NCBI GenBank assembly: GCA_003194485.1
Contig: PQXD01000020.1
Span: 1 to 33,116, forward strand
From: Deltaproteobacteria bacterium
GTDB lineage: Bacteria; Desulfobacterota; Dissulfuribacteria; Dissulfuribacterales; UBA3076
Direction of reading: 5' to 3'
DNA length: 33,116 bases
The translations under genes and the position numbers were made by a program. Positions 8,380 through 16,478 of this stretch are shown here, piece after piece. Each line of letters opens with the position of its first letter. The first letter of the stretch is position 1. The notes under the pieces are model-generated. The model did no database searches, was not told the origin of the DNA, and saw only the letters and a list, made by a program, of their open reading frames with translations.

Positions 8380-9459
8380 TTACTCTTCTCCTTTGACCTC
8401 CACTCTCTCAGCCGCTGATTTAAGGAGATCGGAAAGCTTTTTACCGGCCTGCTTTTCCCCTTCCTTCAGGGCGTCTTTGGTGTCATCTATACGTTTTTGC
8501 ATTTTCTGAAATTCCAGCCTGGCCGTTTCTTTAGCCTGACTCTGGGCCCGGGCATACCAGGCCTTTGCCTCGTCAAGATAGGATTGGGCCTGTTCAAGGG
8601 TCGCCTCTGCACTGGCCGCCAATTGGGCCTTAAGCAGGGCGGCCCGGGCCTCAAGCTCGGTGTAGCGCTTTCTGAGCAGCACTGCCTCCTCGCTTTCTGA
8701 CACCTGTTTGCCGTAAGCCTGAAGCTGCTCTTCGGTGTGTACTACCAGGGCATTGGTTTTGTCCTTGGCCTTACCGACGCCTTCGGTGACAGCCTGCTTG
8801 GCTGCTTGTGCATCGAGTTCAAGCTGTGCAATACCCTCAGCAGTCCGTTTCGAGGCACTCGCCTTGGCCTCTGCCAGGTATTCTTGAGCCTCTTCCAGTG
8901 CCCGCATGGCTTTCTCCGGAGACTGTTCGATCTCAAGGGCAATCCTGGCCTTAAGGGCAGCGGCCCGGGCCTGAACCAGGGCTATCCTGGTGGAAGTCTC
9001 CTTTTTGAGGGCGGTCGCCTTGGTCTGAGTCTCTGCTATAGCTGCATTGAGAGTGCTTTCGCTCTTGTCAGCCAAATTGGTCAATTCCGGGTAGGCCTTG
9101 TCGCTTTTTGTACGCAGGGCGGTTTCCGCGGACTTGATCTGTTCTTGCAAATCGGCAATCCGCCTTCTTGTAACAGTATCGGCCGTCCCGTATGCCTTGC
9201 GTAGATTCGTTTTGGCATCTTCGAGGCTCTGGAGAGCGGCCTCACTGTTCTTCTCCAGCCAAAGCTCGGTACGCGCCTTGAGAAGATTGACTTTTGCCCT
9301 TGCCAGGGCGACCTGTGCCTTGAGGGCCTGTTGCCACTCCATTTCCGTGGCTTCCCTGTCTTTTGTCTGGCCAGTCTGCTCAGCCGATAAAACTCCTTGC
9401 ACTGTAAAACCACTGATCAGCCAGAATGCTAAAAGAGTTGCTGAAATTGCCTTTTTCAT
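8380..9459 (-). CDS. exported alanine-rich coiled-coil protein with three internal repeats
   Basis: A 359-aa protein of unknown function. Residues 1-25 form a typical signal peptide (MKK, hydrophobic core, cleavage after LSA), so the mature protein is periplasmic or surface-bound. The rest is almost entirely charged or alanine-rich helix. A unit of roughly 40 residues occurs three times at about 110-residue spacing: near 50-89 (ARAKVNLLKAR), 160-199 (VQARAAALKAR) and 267-303 (LEARAALLKAQ), each followed by a L-E-x-A-x-x-x-L segment. No enzymatic motif is visible. Its start overlaps the stop of the frameshifted small gene upstream (TAATG), showing the two were translated together. A structural, cell-envelope or membrane-remodelling role is possible, but nothing in the sequence settles it. 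Confidence 0.8.
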   Translation of the reverse strand: MKKAISATLLAFWLISGFTVQGVLSAEQTGQTKDREATEMEWQQALKAQVALARAKVNLLKARTELWLEKNSEAALQSLEDAKTNLRKAYGTADTVTRRRIADLQEQIKSAETALRTKSDKAYPELTNLADKSESTLNAAIAETQTKATALKKETSTRIALVQARAAALKARIALEIEQSPEKAMRALEEAQEYLAEAKASASKRTAEGIAQLELDAQAAKQAVTEGVGKAKDKTNALVVHTEEQLQAYGKQVSESEEAVLLRKRYTELEARAALLKAQLAASAEATLEQAQSYLDEAKAWYARAQSQAKETARLEFQKMQKRIDDTKDALKEGEKQAGKKLSDLLKSAAERVEVKGEE

Positions 9460-9764
9460 TATTTTTTCTCCTTATCCTTTTTCAAGACGTCCTTTGTACC
9501 ACGGATCATCCCAGATACTGCTCCCTTTGCTATATCCAGTGCCCGTTTTGACAGTTGTCTGGCCTCATCGGCTGCGGTGTGCACTGTCTCTTCGGTAAGA
9601 TGCGCCGCTTTACCATCTGTCTGGCGCCTTCCAGGGCCTCGCGCACATCTTCAGACAGTTTCTGTTCCTCTCCACCTAGACGGGTCTTTAGTTTTGGTTT
9701 GTCATTTGTTTCTGATCCCCGTGCTGTCCGTGTCTGTGTGTAATTTGTCCTATCACCTCCTTTA
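9459..9764 (-). pseudogene. frameshifted small helical protein gene upstream of the coiled-coil gene
   Basis: Read on the minus strand, one frame encodes KLKTRLGGEEQKLSEDVREALEGARQMVK and then breaks near position 9605. Stepping back one base gives AAHLTEETVHTAADEARQLSKRALDIAKGAV through to KKDKEKK and a TAA that overlaps the next start. Both halves share the same helical, charged, alanine-rich character, so one lost base (probably in the AAA run) explains the break. A strong AAAGGAGGTGAT site lies at about 9754-9765, yet no ATG, GTG or TTG follows at normal distance, so the start may also be damaged. A sequencing error at the A-run cannot be excluded. About 95 residues if restored; function unknown. 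Confidence 0.6.
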
Positions 9765-9777
9765 GGCAACCTGCAAA

Positions 9778-9910
9778 AATTAAAACACCGGCCTTGCTTG
9801 TCTATGGCTCCGTCTTCTACATTGCGCCAAGGGTTACATACCGCGAGTATGCGTCCCTTGGCGCGCCTTGAATGCAAAGCCCTATCCTGCGCAATTCCGG
9901 CATTTTAATT
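9778..9910. mobile_element. MITE-like element with terminal inverted repeats and a central hairpin
   Basis: The ends AATTAAAACACCGG (9778-9791) and CCGGCATTTTAATT (9897-9910) are inverted repeats with two mismatches. A perfect 10-bp stem GCGCCAAGGG/CCCTTGGCGC (9824-9833 and 9855-9864) sits in the middle, with ATAC/GTAT pairing in its loop. The element is 133 bp, non-coding, and no target duplication is evident. It lies between the frameshifted small gene and a tetR stump, within the decayed strip. Confidence 0.6.
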
Positions 9911-9927
9911 TCTTCCGCTTGCCTTAA

Positions 9928-10026
9928 TCAAAACCCCTCTAAAAAAAGCTTGAGCGCGGCAGCAAGCATCTCATTGCGACGCCTGAGTCTTTCTCTTTCC
10001 CGCCTGGGTAGCTTCTTGTAATACAC
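9928..10026 (-). pseudogene. truncated TetR regulator, N-terminal stump
   Basis: A 32-residue frame opening with GTG and reading VYYKKLPRREREKLRRRNEMLAAALKLF (one E/R difference in the actual reading) closely matches the first residues of the intact regulator at 23199-23822 (KKLSRREREKLRQRRDMLAVALELF). It stops at a TGA soon after, before any helix-turn-helix. No continuation of the domain is seen downstream. It is best read as the remnant of a paralogous TetR gene, perhaps from a related efflux locus. Confidence 0.6.
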
Positions 10027-10056
10027 GATTGATCTCCGATGGCCTTTATCCGTAAG

Positions 10057-10149
10057 CTACGGCCAGAGGACCGTAAAGAAAAAGGCAATCACAAGGAATA
10101 CGCTAAGAATCTGCTGGAGAATCTCACCGGATTGGTCGAGCGTCTTCAT
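10057..10149 (-). other. possible small membrane peptide or gene remnant
   Basis: A 30-codon frame begins MKTLDQSGEILQQ and ends with a hydrophobic segment (ILSVFLVIAFFFTVLWP) able to span a membrane once. No ribosome site is visible upstream. It lies between the SMR gene and the tetR stump in a decayed region, so it could equally be the tail of a lost gene. Reported because the hydrophobic run is distinct; no function is proposed. Confidence 0.2.
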
Positions 10150-10193
10150 CGGATGGCGTATATCCCGCAACCAGTGCCGAGGGTATATGTTCC

Positions 10194-10517
10194 CTATCCT
10201 GCCCCGCCCAGGTGCAGGCCAACCACCCCCGCGACAATCAACAGGATTGAACCCACCTTCAATAAGGACACCGGCTCCTGAAACCAAAGAATACCCACAA
10301 CCGCCACCAGCACCGTCCCCACGCCGGCCCAGATGGCATAGGCAATACTTACATCGATCCGTTTCAGTGCCAGTGCGAGTGCTGCGAGTGAAAAGAGGTA
10401 AAATACCGCCAACAGCACCGATGGAAGGAGTCGGGTAAACCCATCGGAAAGCTTCATGGACGTGGTGCCAGCCACCTCCAGGACAATCGCTGCTACCAAC
10501 ATCAACCAACTCTGCAT
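10194..10517 (-). CDS. small multidrug resistance (SMR) family transporter
   Basis: A 107-aa protein with four predicted membrane helices. The first helix carries the essential glutamate in context (AIVLEVAGTTSMKLSDGF), followed by the family pattern LALALKRIDVSIAYAIWAGVGTVLV in helix 3. Members exchange protons for cationic drugs or guanidinium-like compounds, usually as antiparallel dimers. The ATG at 10517 gives the canonical N-terminus and is better spaced from AAAAGGG than the ATG at 10526. It follows the LpxR relic on the same strand. The reading frame is intact despite decayed neighbours on both sides. Drug range cannot be deduced. Confidence 0.88.
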   Translation of the reverse strand: MQSWLMLVAAIVLEVAGTTSMKLSDGFTRLLPSVLLAVFYLFSLAALALALKRIDVSIAYAIWAGVGTVLVAVVGILWFQEPVSLLKVGSILLIVAGVVGLHLGGAG

Positions 10518-10582
10518 CTTTTGCATCCCTTTTCGTTAATAAATAATCACTCCAATTTACATCACACTCTGATTCCGTCTGT

Positions 10583-11054
10583 TCAAAACCGCCACTCGAC
10601 ATCGATGGTGCCCAGACGCTCTTGTCCCTCTGCATCGGGTGCTTTGCTCGTATCCACATCGTCGCTGGATATCAATACATTAAGGTGGATCCCCCAGGAT
10701 GAGGTCACTTCGCGAAAGATCATCAGGCGTCTGAATAACCTGGCCAATGGCGATCCCCGCCCGATAAACCAGATCGTCCTCTGTCAGGGTGGGAATGGCC
10801 TTTCCCCAGCGCCTGACGAACCCGGGAACATGCTCCAGCGTCTCCCAGCTCCCTGCGACTGCTGAATGTTTCTGCAACGACCAGCCACTGGATATCTTGC
10901 TGTCCTTATTGAATATGAAGTCGTTATCGAACTCGAATCGCCAGGTTGCCGACTCGACCGATGCGCTGTCAGATGCCGCCTGCGCCAATGCGCTTCCCGC
11001 ATTTGCACACACAAGAAACAGGATTATCAGGATAATTCGTCGCCGATTGTTCAT
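10583..11054 (-). pseudogene. LpxR-like (DUF2219) outer-membrane gene with an internal deletion
   Basis: The N-terminal part starts at an ATG (11054) with GGAG 6 nt upstream, encodes a signal peptide (ending ALAQA) and continues WRFEFDNDFIFNKDSKISSGWSLQ, then GIAIGQVIQTPDDLSRSDLILGDPP before a stop. This matches the start of the LpxR/DUF2219 lipid A deacylase-like family. Immediately after, in another frame, comes SWGIHLNVLISSDD and a C-terminus ending VEWRF (stop 10583-10585), typical of the last strand of a beta-barrel. The middle of the barrel (normally a couple of hundred residues) is missing. The product is almost certainly nonfunctional. It sits in line with the ABC exporter genes. Confidence 0.7.
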
Positions 11055-11076
11055 TATTATCTCCAGCCTCAAAGAA

Positions 11077-12246
11077 TCATCTAAATTGTCTCCGGAAGCG
11101 CCAGACACCGAAACCAAATACCAGACTGCCGAGCAAGCTGAGGCCAAGCAGGGAGTCCCATAGAATCCCGATCCCCGCTCCCTTCAGCAGAATGCCGTAG
11201 GACACCTCGATATAGTAATAGAGCGGGGAGATATACATGGCCTGGCGAATACCCGCCGGCATGGCCTCAGCTGGCGTCCAGGCCCCGGACAGGAGGATGA
11301 TCGGCATCATGATCATGATGGTCATCATGGCGGCCTGGGCAAGGTTGCGGCTCATGGTCGAGATAAACAGGCCGAGACCTGACATGTCAAAGGTGTACAT
11401 GGCCGTCACCGCAAAGAAAAGCGGCAGGCTGCCCTTCATGGGCGCATGGAAAATCCCTTTTATGACCAGGGTGAGGCTCAGCGCCGTTCCCAGCAGGATA
11501 ACCAGGGTCATGGCAATGACCTTGGGCAGCAGGATCTGTATCGGTGTCAGCGGTGAGACCAGAAGTTGCTCGATGGTGCCGCGTTCCTTTTCGCGCACGG
11601 CGGCCGCGGCGGGCAGCATCATGGCCAGCACGGTAATCACGGTCAGCAGTTCGGAGATGGACATGAACCAGGAATCCTTCTGGTTCGGGTTGTACCAGAC
11701 CCGGTGGCGATCGACGAGCATAGGCACGGCAGCAAGACCTTCACCGGTCAGCCCCATGCGCTGCAACGCCGCATCAAATCCGTATTGTCCGATGATCTGC
11801 CCACTGTAGCTTGCCGCAAGGGTCCCGAGGACCATGTTGCTGGTATCTATTTGTACCTGCACCTCCGTCGGCCTGCCCTGGATCAGGTCGTGCTGAAACC
11901 GGGGCGGGATGTCCAGCACCATCAGTGCCTCGCCCTGGTCCAGCAGCCGGATTCCTTCGTTCTGGTCCAGAATCTCACCCCCCAGTTGGAAATAAGGCGG
12001 CTGGAAACGATAGATCATCTCACGGGATGCCAGACTGTGATCCATGTCATGGACCACGACGTTCGCCTTGCTGAGATCCATCTTGACCCCACCCGCCATC
12101 ATGATGTCGAGGGTGAACAGATAGAGCACGGCCAGCACCAGCAAGGTATCGCGTGCAAGCTGCAGCAATTCCTTGCCGGTCATGGCGGCCATTCTCGACC
12201 ACCACAAGTAAATGGATCCGCTGCTGTTCCATATGGAATGACTCAT
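11077..12246 (-). CDS. ABC-2 type exporter permease (YbhR-like)
   Basis: A 389-aa inner-membrane permease. It has one N-terminal membrane helix, a large periplasmic loop (residues about 50-200, starting VVVHDMDHSLASREM), and a C-terminal block of five to six helices with the conserved VREKERGTIEQLLVSPL segment that contacts the ATPase. The ATG at 12246 overlaps the stop of the upstream permease by 4 bp (ATGA), a sign of translational coupling. A longer in-frame extension to 12561 overlaps that gene and is rejected. It should pair with the adjacent permease and the twin-ATPase to export drugs or other hydrophobic compounds, as in YbhFSR. Confidence 0.88.
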   Translation of the reverse strand: MSHSIWNSSGSIYLWWSRMAAMTGKELLQLARDTLLVLAVLYLFTLDIMMAGGVKMDLSKANVVVHDMDHSLASREMIYRFQPPYFQLGGEILDQNEGIRLLDQGEALMVLDIPPRFQHDLIQGRPTEVQVQIDTSNMVLGTLAASYSGQIIGQYGFDAALQRMGLTGEGLAAVPMLVDRHRVWYNPNQKDSWFMSISELLTVITVLAMMLPAAAAVREKERGTIEQLLVSPLTPIQILLPKVIAMTLVILLGTALSLTLVIKGIFHAPMKGSLPLFFAVTAMYTFDMSGLGLFISTMSRNLAQAAMMTIMIMMPIILLSGAWTPAEAMPAGIRQAMYISPLYYYIEVSYGILLKGAGIGILWDSLLGLSLLGSLVFGFGVWRFRRQFR

Positions 12247-13397
12247 GAGCGCACCCTCTTGTGAAACAGCAGGTAGGAGGCTGTCCACAATACACCGGAA
12301 TAAAACAGCAGCGCGCCCACCCGGCCCCAGAGCTGCCCCACGCCGATGCCCTTCAGAAAACTCCCTAAAACAATATCGGTATAGTACATGGCCGGAAACA
12401 GGTGGGCCTCGAATTGCGAGGCGGCATCCATCGAGGCAATCGGCACCAATAGCCCTGAATAGAGCACCGCCGGAACGATGGTGACTATCACCGTGATCAT
12501 CATGGCCGCCACCTGGGTGCGGGCGAACAGGGAGACCAGGAGCCCGATGCCGGTGGTACAACTGACATAGACCACCGAGGCCAGGAAGAAGAACAGCGGA
12601 TCGCCTTTGAACGGTGCGGCAAACACCAGTACGGCCATCAACCAGAGGATGATTACATTGATTATGGAAATGCCCAGATAGGGCAGCAGCTTGCCGATCA
12701 GAAACTCTGCCCGGGTCACAGTGGAAGAGTAGATGTTATAAATGGAGCCGTTTTCTTTTTCACGAACCACCCCAAGTGCGGTGAGAAAGGGTGGAGTCAT
12801 CAACAGAACGAACATCATCATGGACGGCGCAACAGACCAGATGCTCTTGATCTCCTGGTTGTACAGGTAGCGTAGCTGAACCTTCACTGGTCCCGCCAGG
12901 GCAGCCGCCTGCTCGGGCGGGATACCCATTTTCCGGCTGATAAAACCAGCTAACAGCTTGCCGTTGAAGGCGTTGTTGATGGCGATGACGTAGCCTTTGC
13001 TGGTCGATGTGCGAAATGGAAAGGTGCCATCAATGAGGGATTGCACCGCCACCGGCCTGGCTGCCTTCAGATTTTCCTGAAATTTCGGCGGGACGATGAT
13101 CGCAAAGCGGATCTTGCTGTCTGCCAGCAGGGGTTCAAGTTCCCGTTCGCTCTGCACATGGCCCTTGTAGTCGAAATAACGGGAGTCCATGAAAAGATGC
13201 AGATAATCCCGGCTCATGGCCGTGCGATCCTGATCCAGGACGGCAAAGGGGATATTCTCCACATCCATCATGATGCCGTAACCAAAAATCAGCATCATGG
13301 AGACAGGGAGGATGAAGGCGAGGGCGAGGAAGAGGCGATCACGCAGGATCTCGCGCCATTCTTTATAAGCGAGCGCTTTAATACGGGCTGGATTCAT
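12243..13397 (-). CDS. ABC-2 type exporter permease (YbhS-like)
   Basis: A 384-aa inner-membrane protein with the same plan as its neighbour: an N-terminal helix after KALAYKEWREILRDRLFLALAF, a periplasmic domain of about 130 residues, and C-terminal helices following GVVREKENGSIYNIYSSTVTRAEFLIGKLLPY. It overlaps the ATPase gene upstream (ATGA at 13394-13397) and the second permease downstream, so expression of the three is coupled. The order adaptor-ATPase-permease-permease is that of E. coli ybhGFSR. Substrate unknown. Confidence 0.88.
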   Translation of the reverse strand: MNPARIKALAYKEWREILRDRLFLALAFILPVSMMLIFGYGIMMDVENIPFAVLDQDRTAMSRDYLHLFMDSRYFDYKGHVQSERELEPLLADSKIRFAIIVPPKFQENLKAARPVAVQSLIDGTFPFRTSTSKGYVIAINNAFNGKLLAGFISRKMGIPPEQAAALAGPVKVQLRYLYNQEIKSIWSVAPSMMMFVLLMTPPFLTALGVVREKENGSIYNIYSSTVTRAEFLIGKLLPYLGISIINVIILWLMAVLVFAAPFKGDPLFFFLASVVYVSCTTGIGLLVSLFARTQVAAMMITVIVTIVPAVLYSGLLVPIASMDAASQFEAHLFPAMYYTDIVLGSFLKGIGVGQLWGRVGALLFYSGVLWTASYLLFHKRVRS

Positions 13398-15340
13398 CGA
13401 GAACGGGCCTCCTTTTCCCGCGCCATGATGCGATAAACAAAGACATCCTCCATGCTTGGAATACGGGGGGTGATACCCAGCAGGGAGATGCCCTGTTGCA
13501 TCAACCGGGACTCGATCTGTTGGCGGGCCTGTTGCGGATCTTTTGCTAACAGGTGAATACGTCTGCCGAACAGGGCCACGCCAGCGAAACCGGCCTGTTC
13601 CAGTACTTTCAAGGCCATCAGCGGCCGATCGGTGGCAACATCCAGCAGTTGCCCTGCCTCCTGCTGCAAGGCCTGCTTCATCTCGGCCGGCGAGGCGTCG
13701 GCGATGATGCGGCCGGCATACATCAGGGCCAGGTGATCGCAGTGTTCCGCCTCACTCATGTAGTGGGTGGTTACCAGGATCGCCACCTGTTCCACCCGCG
13801 CCATCCGCACCAGGATGTCCCAGAAGCGGCGCCGTCCGATGGGGTCCACACCCGATGTTGGTTCATCCAGGAACAGTACCCGCGGCCGGTGCACCAGGGC
13901 GCATCCCAGGGCCAGCCTCTGGCGTATACCCATCGGCAGTTTTCCGGCCAGACGGTCTTCGACACCCTGCAATCCCGCCATCTCGACAACCCAGTCAGTG
14001 CGCTGTTTGAGCCGGCTGCGCGGCACGGCGTAGATGCGGGCGTAAAGGCGGATGTTCTCCAGCACCGTCATATCCCGATAGAGGGAGAATGCCTGGGACA
14101 TGTAGCCGATGTGCTCCTTGACGGCCTGGCGGGCGCGACGCATGTCCGCGCCCGCCACACGGCCTTCCCCGCCGGAGGGCGGGAGAATGCCGGTGAGCAT
14201 CTTGATCACCGTGGTCTTGCCGGCGCCGTTGGCGCCGAGCAGTCCGAATATCTCACCCTGAATGACATGGAAACTGACCTGATCCACGGCCCGGAAGCTG
14301 CCGAAGTCGCGCGTCAGACCACGCGCCTCAATGGCAACCTCGTCACCGGCCGGCGGCTCGGCGAGCGGAGTCCCTGCCGCCCCTGCCGCAGGTTGCCCGG
14401 CCAGCTTTTGCTGACGCAACAGGGCCACGAAGGCATCCTCAAGCTCGGGATCAACCGCCTGGATTGCCTCGACAGAGAGATCGTCAAGCGATGCCGCCAC
14501 CTGCTCTCGCGCCGCCCCGGAAGAGACCCCATCTACGAACACCCGCACAACCGGGCCGACCGCTTCCACCTGTGGATATTTCGCCTTGAGCCGATGCAGT
14601 GCCTCGATCTGGGGCTTGACTGTGACCTCCACCAGGCTGCCTGGCACGGCCTGACGAATCTGATCCGGTTCCCCTGCTGCCAGTATCCGTCCTTCATACA
14701 TAAGGGAGAGTCGTTGAAAACGGGTGGCTTCATCCATGTAGGCGGTAGAGACCAGGGCCGTGATGCCCCGCTTGCGCAACAGCTCGGCAAGAATGGCCCA
14801 GAAGTCCCGCCGCGAGACCGGATCGACACCGGTGGTGGGTTCGTCCAGGATCACCAGTTCTGGTTCGTGAACCAGGGTACAGGCCAGGCCCAGTTTTTGC
14901 TTCATGCCGCCGGAGAGCTGTTTCATGGGGCGATCCCGGAACCTGTCCAGCCGCGTCATGGCCAGGAGTTGGCGCTTACGCTGCGCAAGCAACCCGGGCG
15001 GCACCTCGCGCAACTGAGCGAAGAAATCGATATTCTCTTCCAGCGAGAGTTCCGCATAGAGATTGAGTCCCAGCCCCTGTGGCATGAACCCGATCCGTCC
15101 TTTGACCTTCTCCGCCGCCGCCTCGGAATCTATCCTGATGCCGAACACCTGCACCTCCCCGCCCTCGAAAGAGAGGACGCCGGCGATGGCCTTCATCAGG
15201 GAGCTCTTGCCGGCGCCGTCCGGGCCGATGAGGCCATAGATCTCACCAGGCTGAATGCCCAGATCCACGCCGTCCACTGCCACCTGCTTGCGGTAGCGCT
15301 TGCAGAATCCCTGAACTTCGACGACCGGGGAAACCGGCAT
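13394..15340 (-). CDS. twin-domain ABC transporter ATPase (YbhF-like)
   Basis: A 648-aa cytosolic protein containing two complete nucleotide-binding domains. Domain 1 has Walker A GPDGAGKSS near residue 38, signature LSGGMKQ and Walker B LVILDEPTTGVDP. Domain 2 has Walker A GANGAGKTT near residue 365, a degenerate signature LPMGIRQ and Walker B VLFLDEPTSGVDP. The linker near 320-335 is rich in alanine and proline. Fused ATPases with an altered second signature are usual for the YbhF/RbbA group. It energises the two adjacent ABC-2 permeases. It starts 5 bp after the stop of the HlyD adaptor and overlaps the first permease by 4 bp. Confidence 0.92.
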   Translation of the reverse strand: MPVSPVVEVQGFCKRYRKQVAVDGVDLGIQPGEIYGLIGPDGAGKSSLMKAIAGVLSFEGGEVQVFGIRIDSEAAAEKVKGRIGFMPQGLGLNLYAELSLEENIDFFAQLREVPPGLLAQRKRQLLAMTRLDRFRDRPMKQLSGGMKQKLGLACTLVHEPELVILDEPTTGVDPVSRRDFWAILAELLRKRGITALVSTAYMDEATRFQRLSLMYEGRILAAGEPDQIRQAVPGSLVEVTVKPQIEALHRLKAKYPQVEAVGPVVRVFVDGVSSGAAREQVAASLDDLSVEAIQAVDPELEDAFVALLRQQKLAGQPAAGAAGTPLAEPPAGDEVAIEARGLTRDFGSFRAVDQVSFHVIQGEIFGLLGANGAGKTTVIKMLTGILPPSGGEGRVAGADMRRARQAVKEHIGYMSQAFSLYRDMTVLENIRLYARIYAVPRSRLKQRTDWVVEMAGLQGVEDRLAGKLPMGIRQRLALGCALVHRPRVLFLDEPTSGVDPIGRRRFWDILVRMARVEQVAILVTTHYMSEAEHCDHLALMYAGRIIADASPAEMKQALQQEAGQLLDVATDRPLMALKVLEQAGFAGVALFGRRIHLLAKDPQQARQQIESRLMQQGISLLGITPRIPSMEDVFVYRIMAREKEARSR

Positions 15341-15345
15341 TTCTG

Positions 15346-16455
15346 CTACCAGCGCGGCTTGGCCCAGGGCGCATCCTCCTGCCAGCGGATCACGGCATCA
15401 GCGGGCAGCCCCGGCGTTAAACGATGCTCCGGGTTCGCATCAAGGTAGAGCTTGACCGCGTACACAAGCTTGACCCGTTCATCCGGGGTCTGGACCTCTT
15501 TTGGCGTAAATTCCGCAGTGGAAGAGATATAACGCACCGTGGCGGGAAAGGGGGTATCCGGAAAGGCATCGGTATAGATCCGGGCAGGCAGCCCCAGCCG
15601 CAGCTTGCCGATCTGTTTTTCCGGCACATAACACTTTAGATAAAGACGATCCAGATCGACGATATCGAACAGGGGGCTGCCGGCTACAATCACCTCGCCG
15701 GTATCCACTATCCGGGTGGTGATCATTCCTGTTGCCGGAGCATAGATGGTAAGATCGTCCAGTACGCTTTGCGCCTCGGCCAGAGCAGCCTGTGCCTGTT
15801 TCAACTGCGCCTCCAGGGCGGATACCTGACTTTTCTTGCTCTTGATCCGGTCCCAGCCCAAATCGGCCTCGGCCAACTGCTTTTTTGCCCGGGTCAATGC
15901 CGCACGGGCTACTGCATGGTCCTCTTTGGCGACCCTGAGCGCAAGATCCGCATGTTCACTTTTTTGCCTGGATACTGAATATGTCTTGACTAATGTTCCA
16001 TAACGCCGGGCATCCCGGCCGGCCTGCTCCAGTTTCACCTCTGTTGCAGCCAGAAGGGCTTCCGCATGGACGACCCCGGCCCTTGCAGTGTCTATCTTCA
16101 ACGGGACTGTTTTCTTTAATGTGCTCAGGTCGACTCGTGCTGCCTTGAGTTGTGCATCTGATGCCTTGGCTGCCGCCCTGGCCTGTTCGACCCGGGCCCG
16201 TATTTGAACATCATCCAGCTTAATCAAGGTCTGGCCCGTTCTTACCCAGTCCCCTTCATGCGCCAGTAACCGGACAATGCGGCCGGCCACTTTGCTGGCA
16301 ACGGTGTAGTGATCGCCCTCGATACGGCCGTTGGCCTGGATGAGTCCTTCGGGCAGCGGTTTCTGCCGGCCCCAGAACCACCAGGCGGTCACTGCCGATC
16401 CGGCCAGGGCAATTCCCAGCAGGATGCCGATTGTCCTTTGAGTTTGCTTTTTCAT
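15346..16455 (-). CDS. HlyD-family periplasmic adaptor (YbhG-like)
   Basis: A 369-aa membrane-fusion protein. One N-terminal membrane anchor (residues about 9-28) is followed by the first half of a lipoyl domain (GRIEGDHYTVASKVAGRIVRLLAHEGDWV), a long alpha-helical hairpin (about 80-230) with many alanine/lysine heptads, the second lipoyl half (IYAPATGMITTRIVDTGEVI) and a beta-barrel (LYLKCYVPEKQIGKLRLG). It links the ABC permeases to an outer-membrane channel. None is encoded next to it, so the TolC-type lipoprotein at 17325-18749, two genes upstream, is the likely partner. Only 5 bp separate it from the ATPase gene. Confidence 0.9.
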   Translation of the reverse strand: MKKQTQRTIGILLGIALAGSAVTAWWFWGRQKPLPEGLIQANGRIEGDHYTVASKVAGRIVRLLAHEGDWVRTGQTLIKLDDVQIRARVEQARAAAKASDAQLKAARVDLSTLKKTVPLKIDTARAGVVHAEALLAATEVKLEQAGRDARRYGTLVKTYSVSRQKSEHADLALRVAKEDHAVARAALTRAKKQLAEADLGWDRIKSKKSQVSALEAQLKQAQAALAEAQSVLDDLTIYAPATGMITTRIVDTGEVIVAGSPLFDIVDLDRLYLKCYVPEKQIGKLRLGLPARIYTDAFPDTPFPATVRYISSTAEFTPKEVQTPDERVKLVYAVKLYLDANPEHRLTPGLPADAVIRWQEDAPWAKPRW

Positions 16456-16478
16456 AAAAATGCTCCTTGGCTTATACC

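Noticed and set aside
9605-9625. Programmed -1 frameshift in the small helical gene
   Set aside because: No canonical slippery heptamer is present; a one-base loss or sequencing error in the A-run is simpler.
13553-15448. 631-codon plus-strand frame opposite the ABC ATPase
   Set aside because: It is the antisense shadow of a well-supported twin ATPase; its composition is histidine/arginine/glutamine-rich with no recognisable domain.
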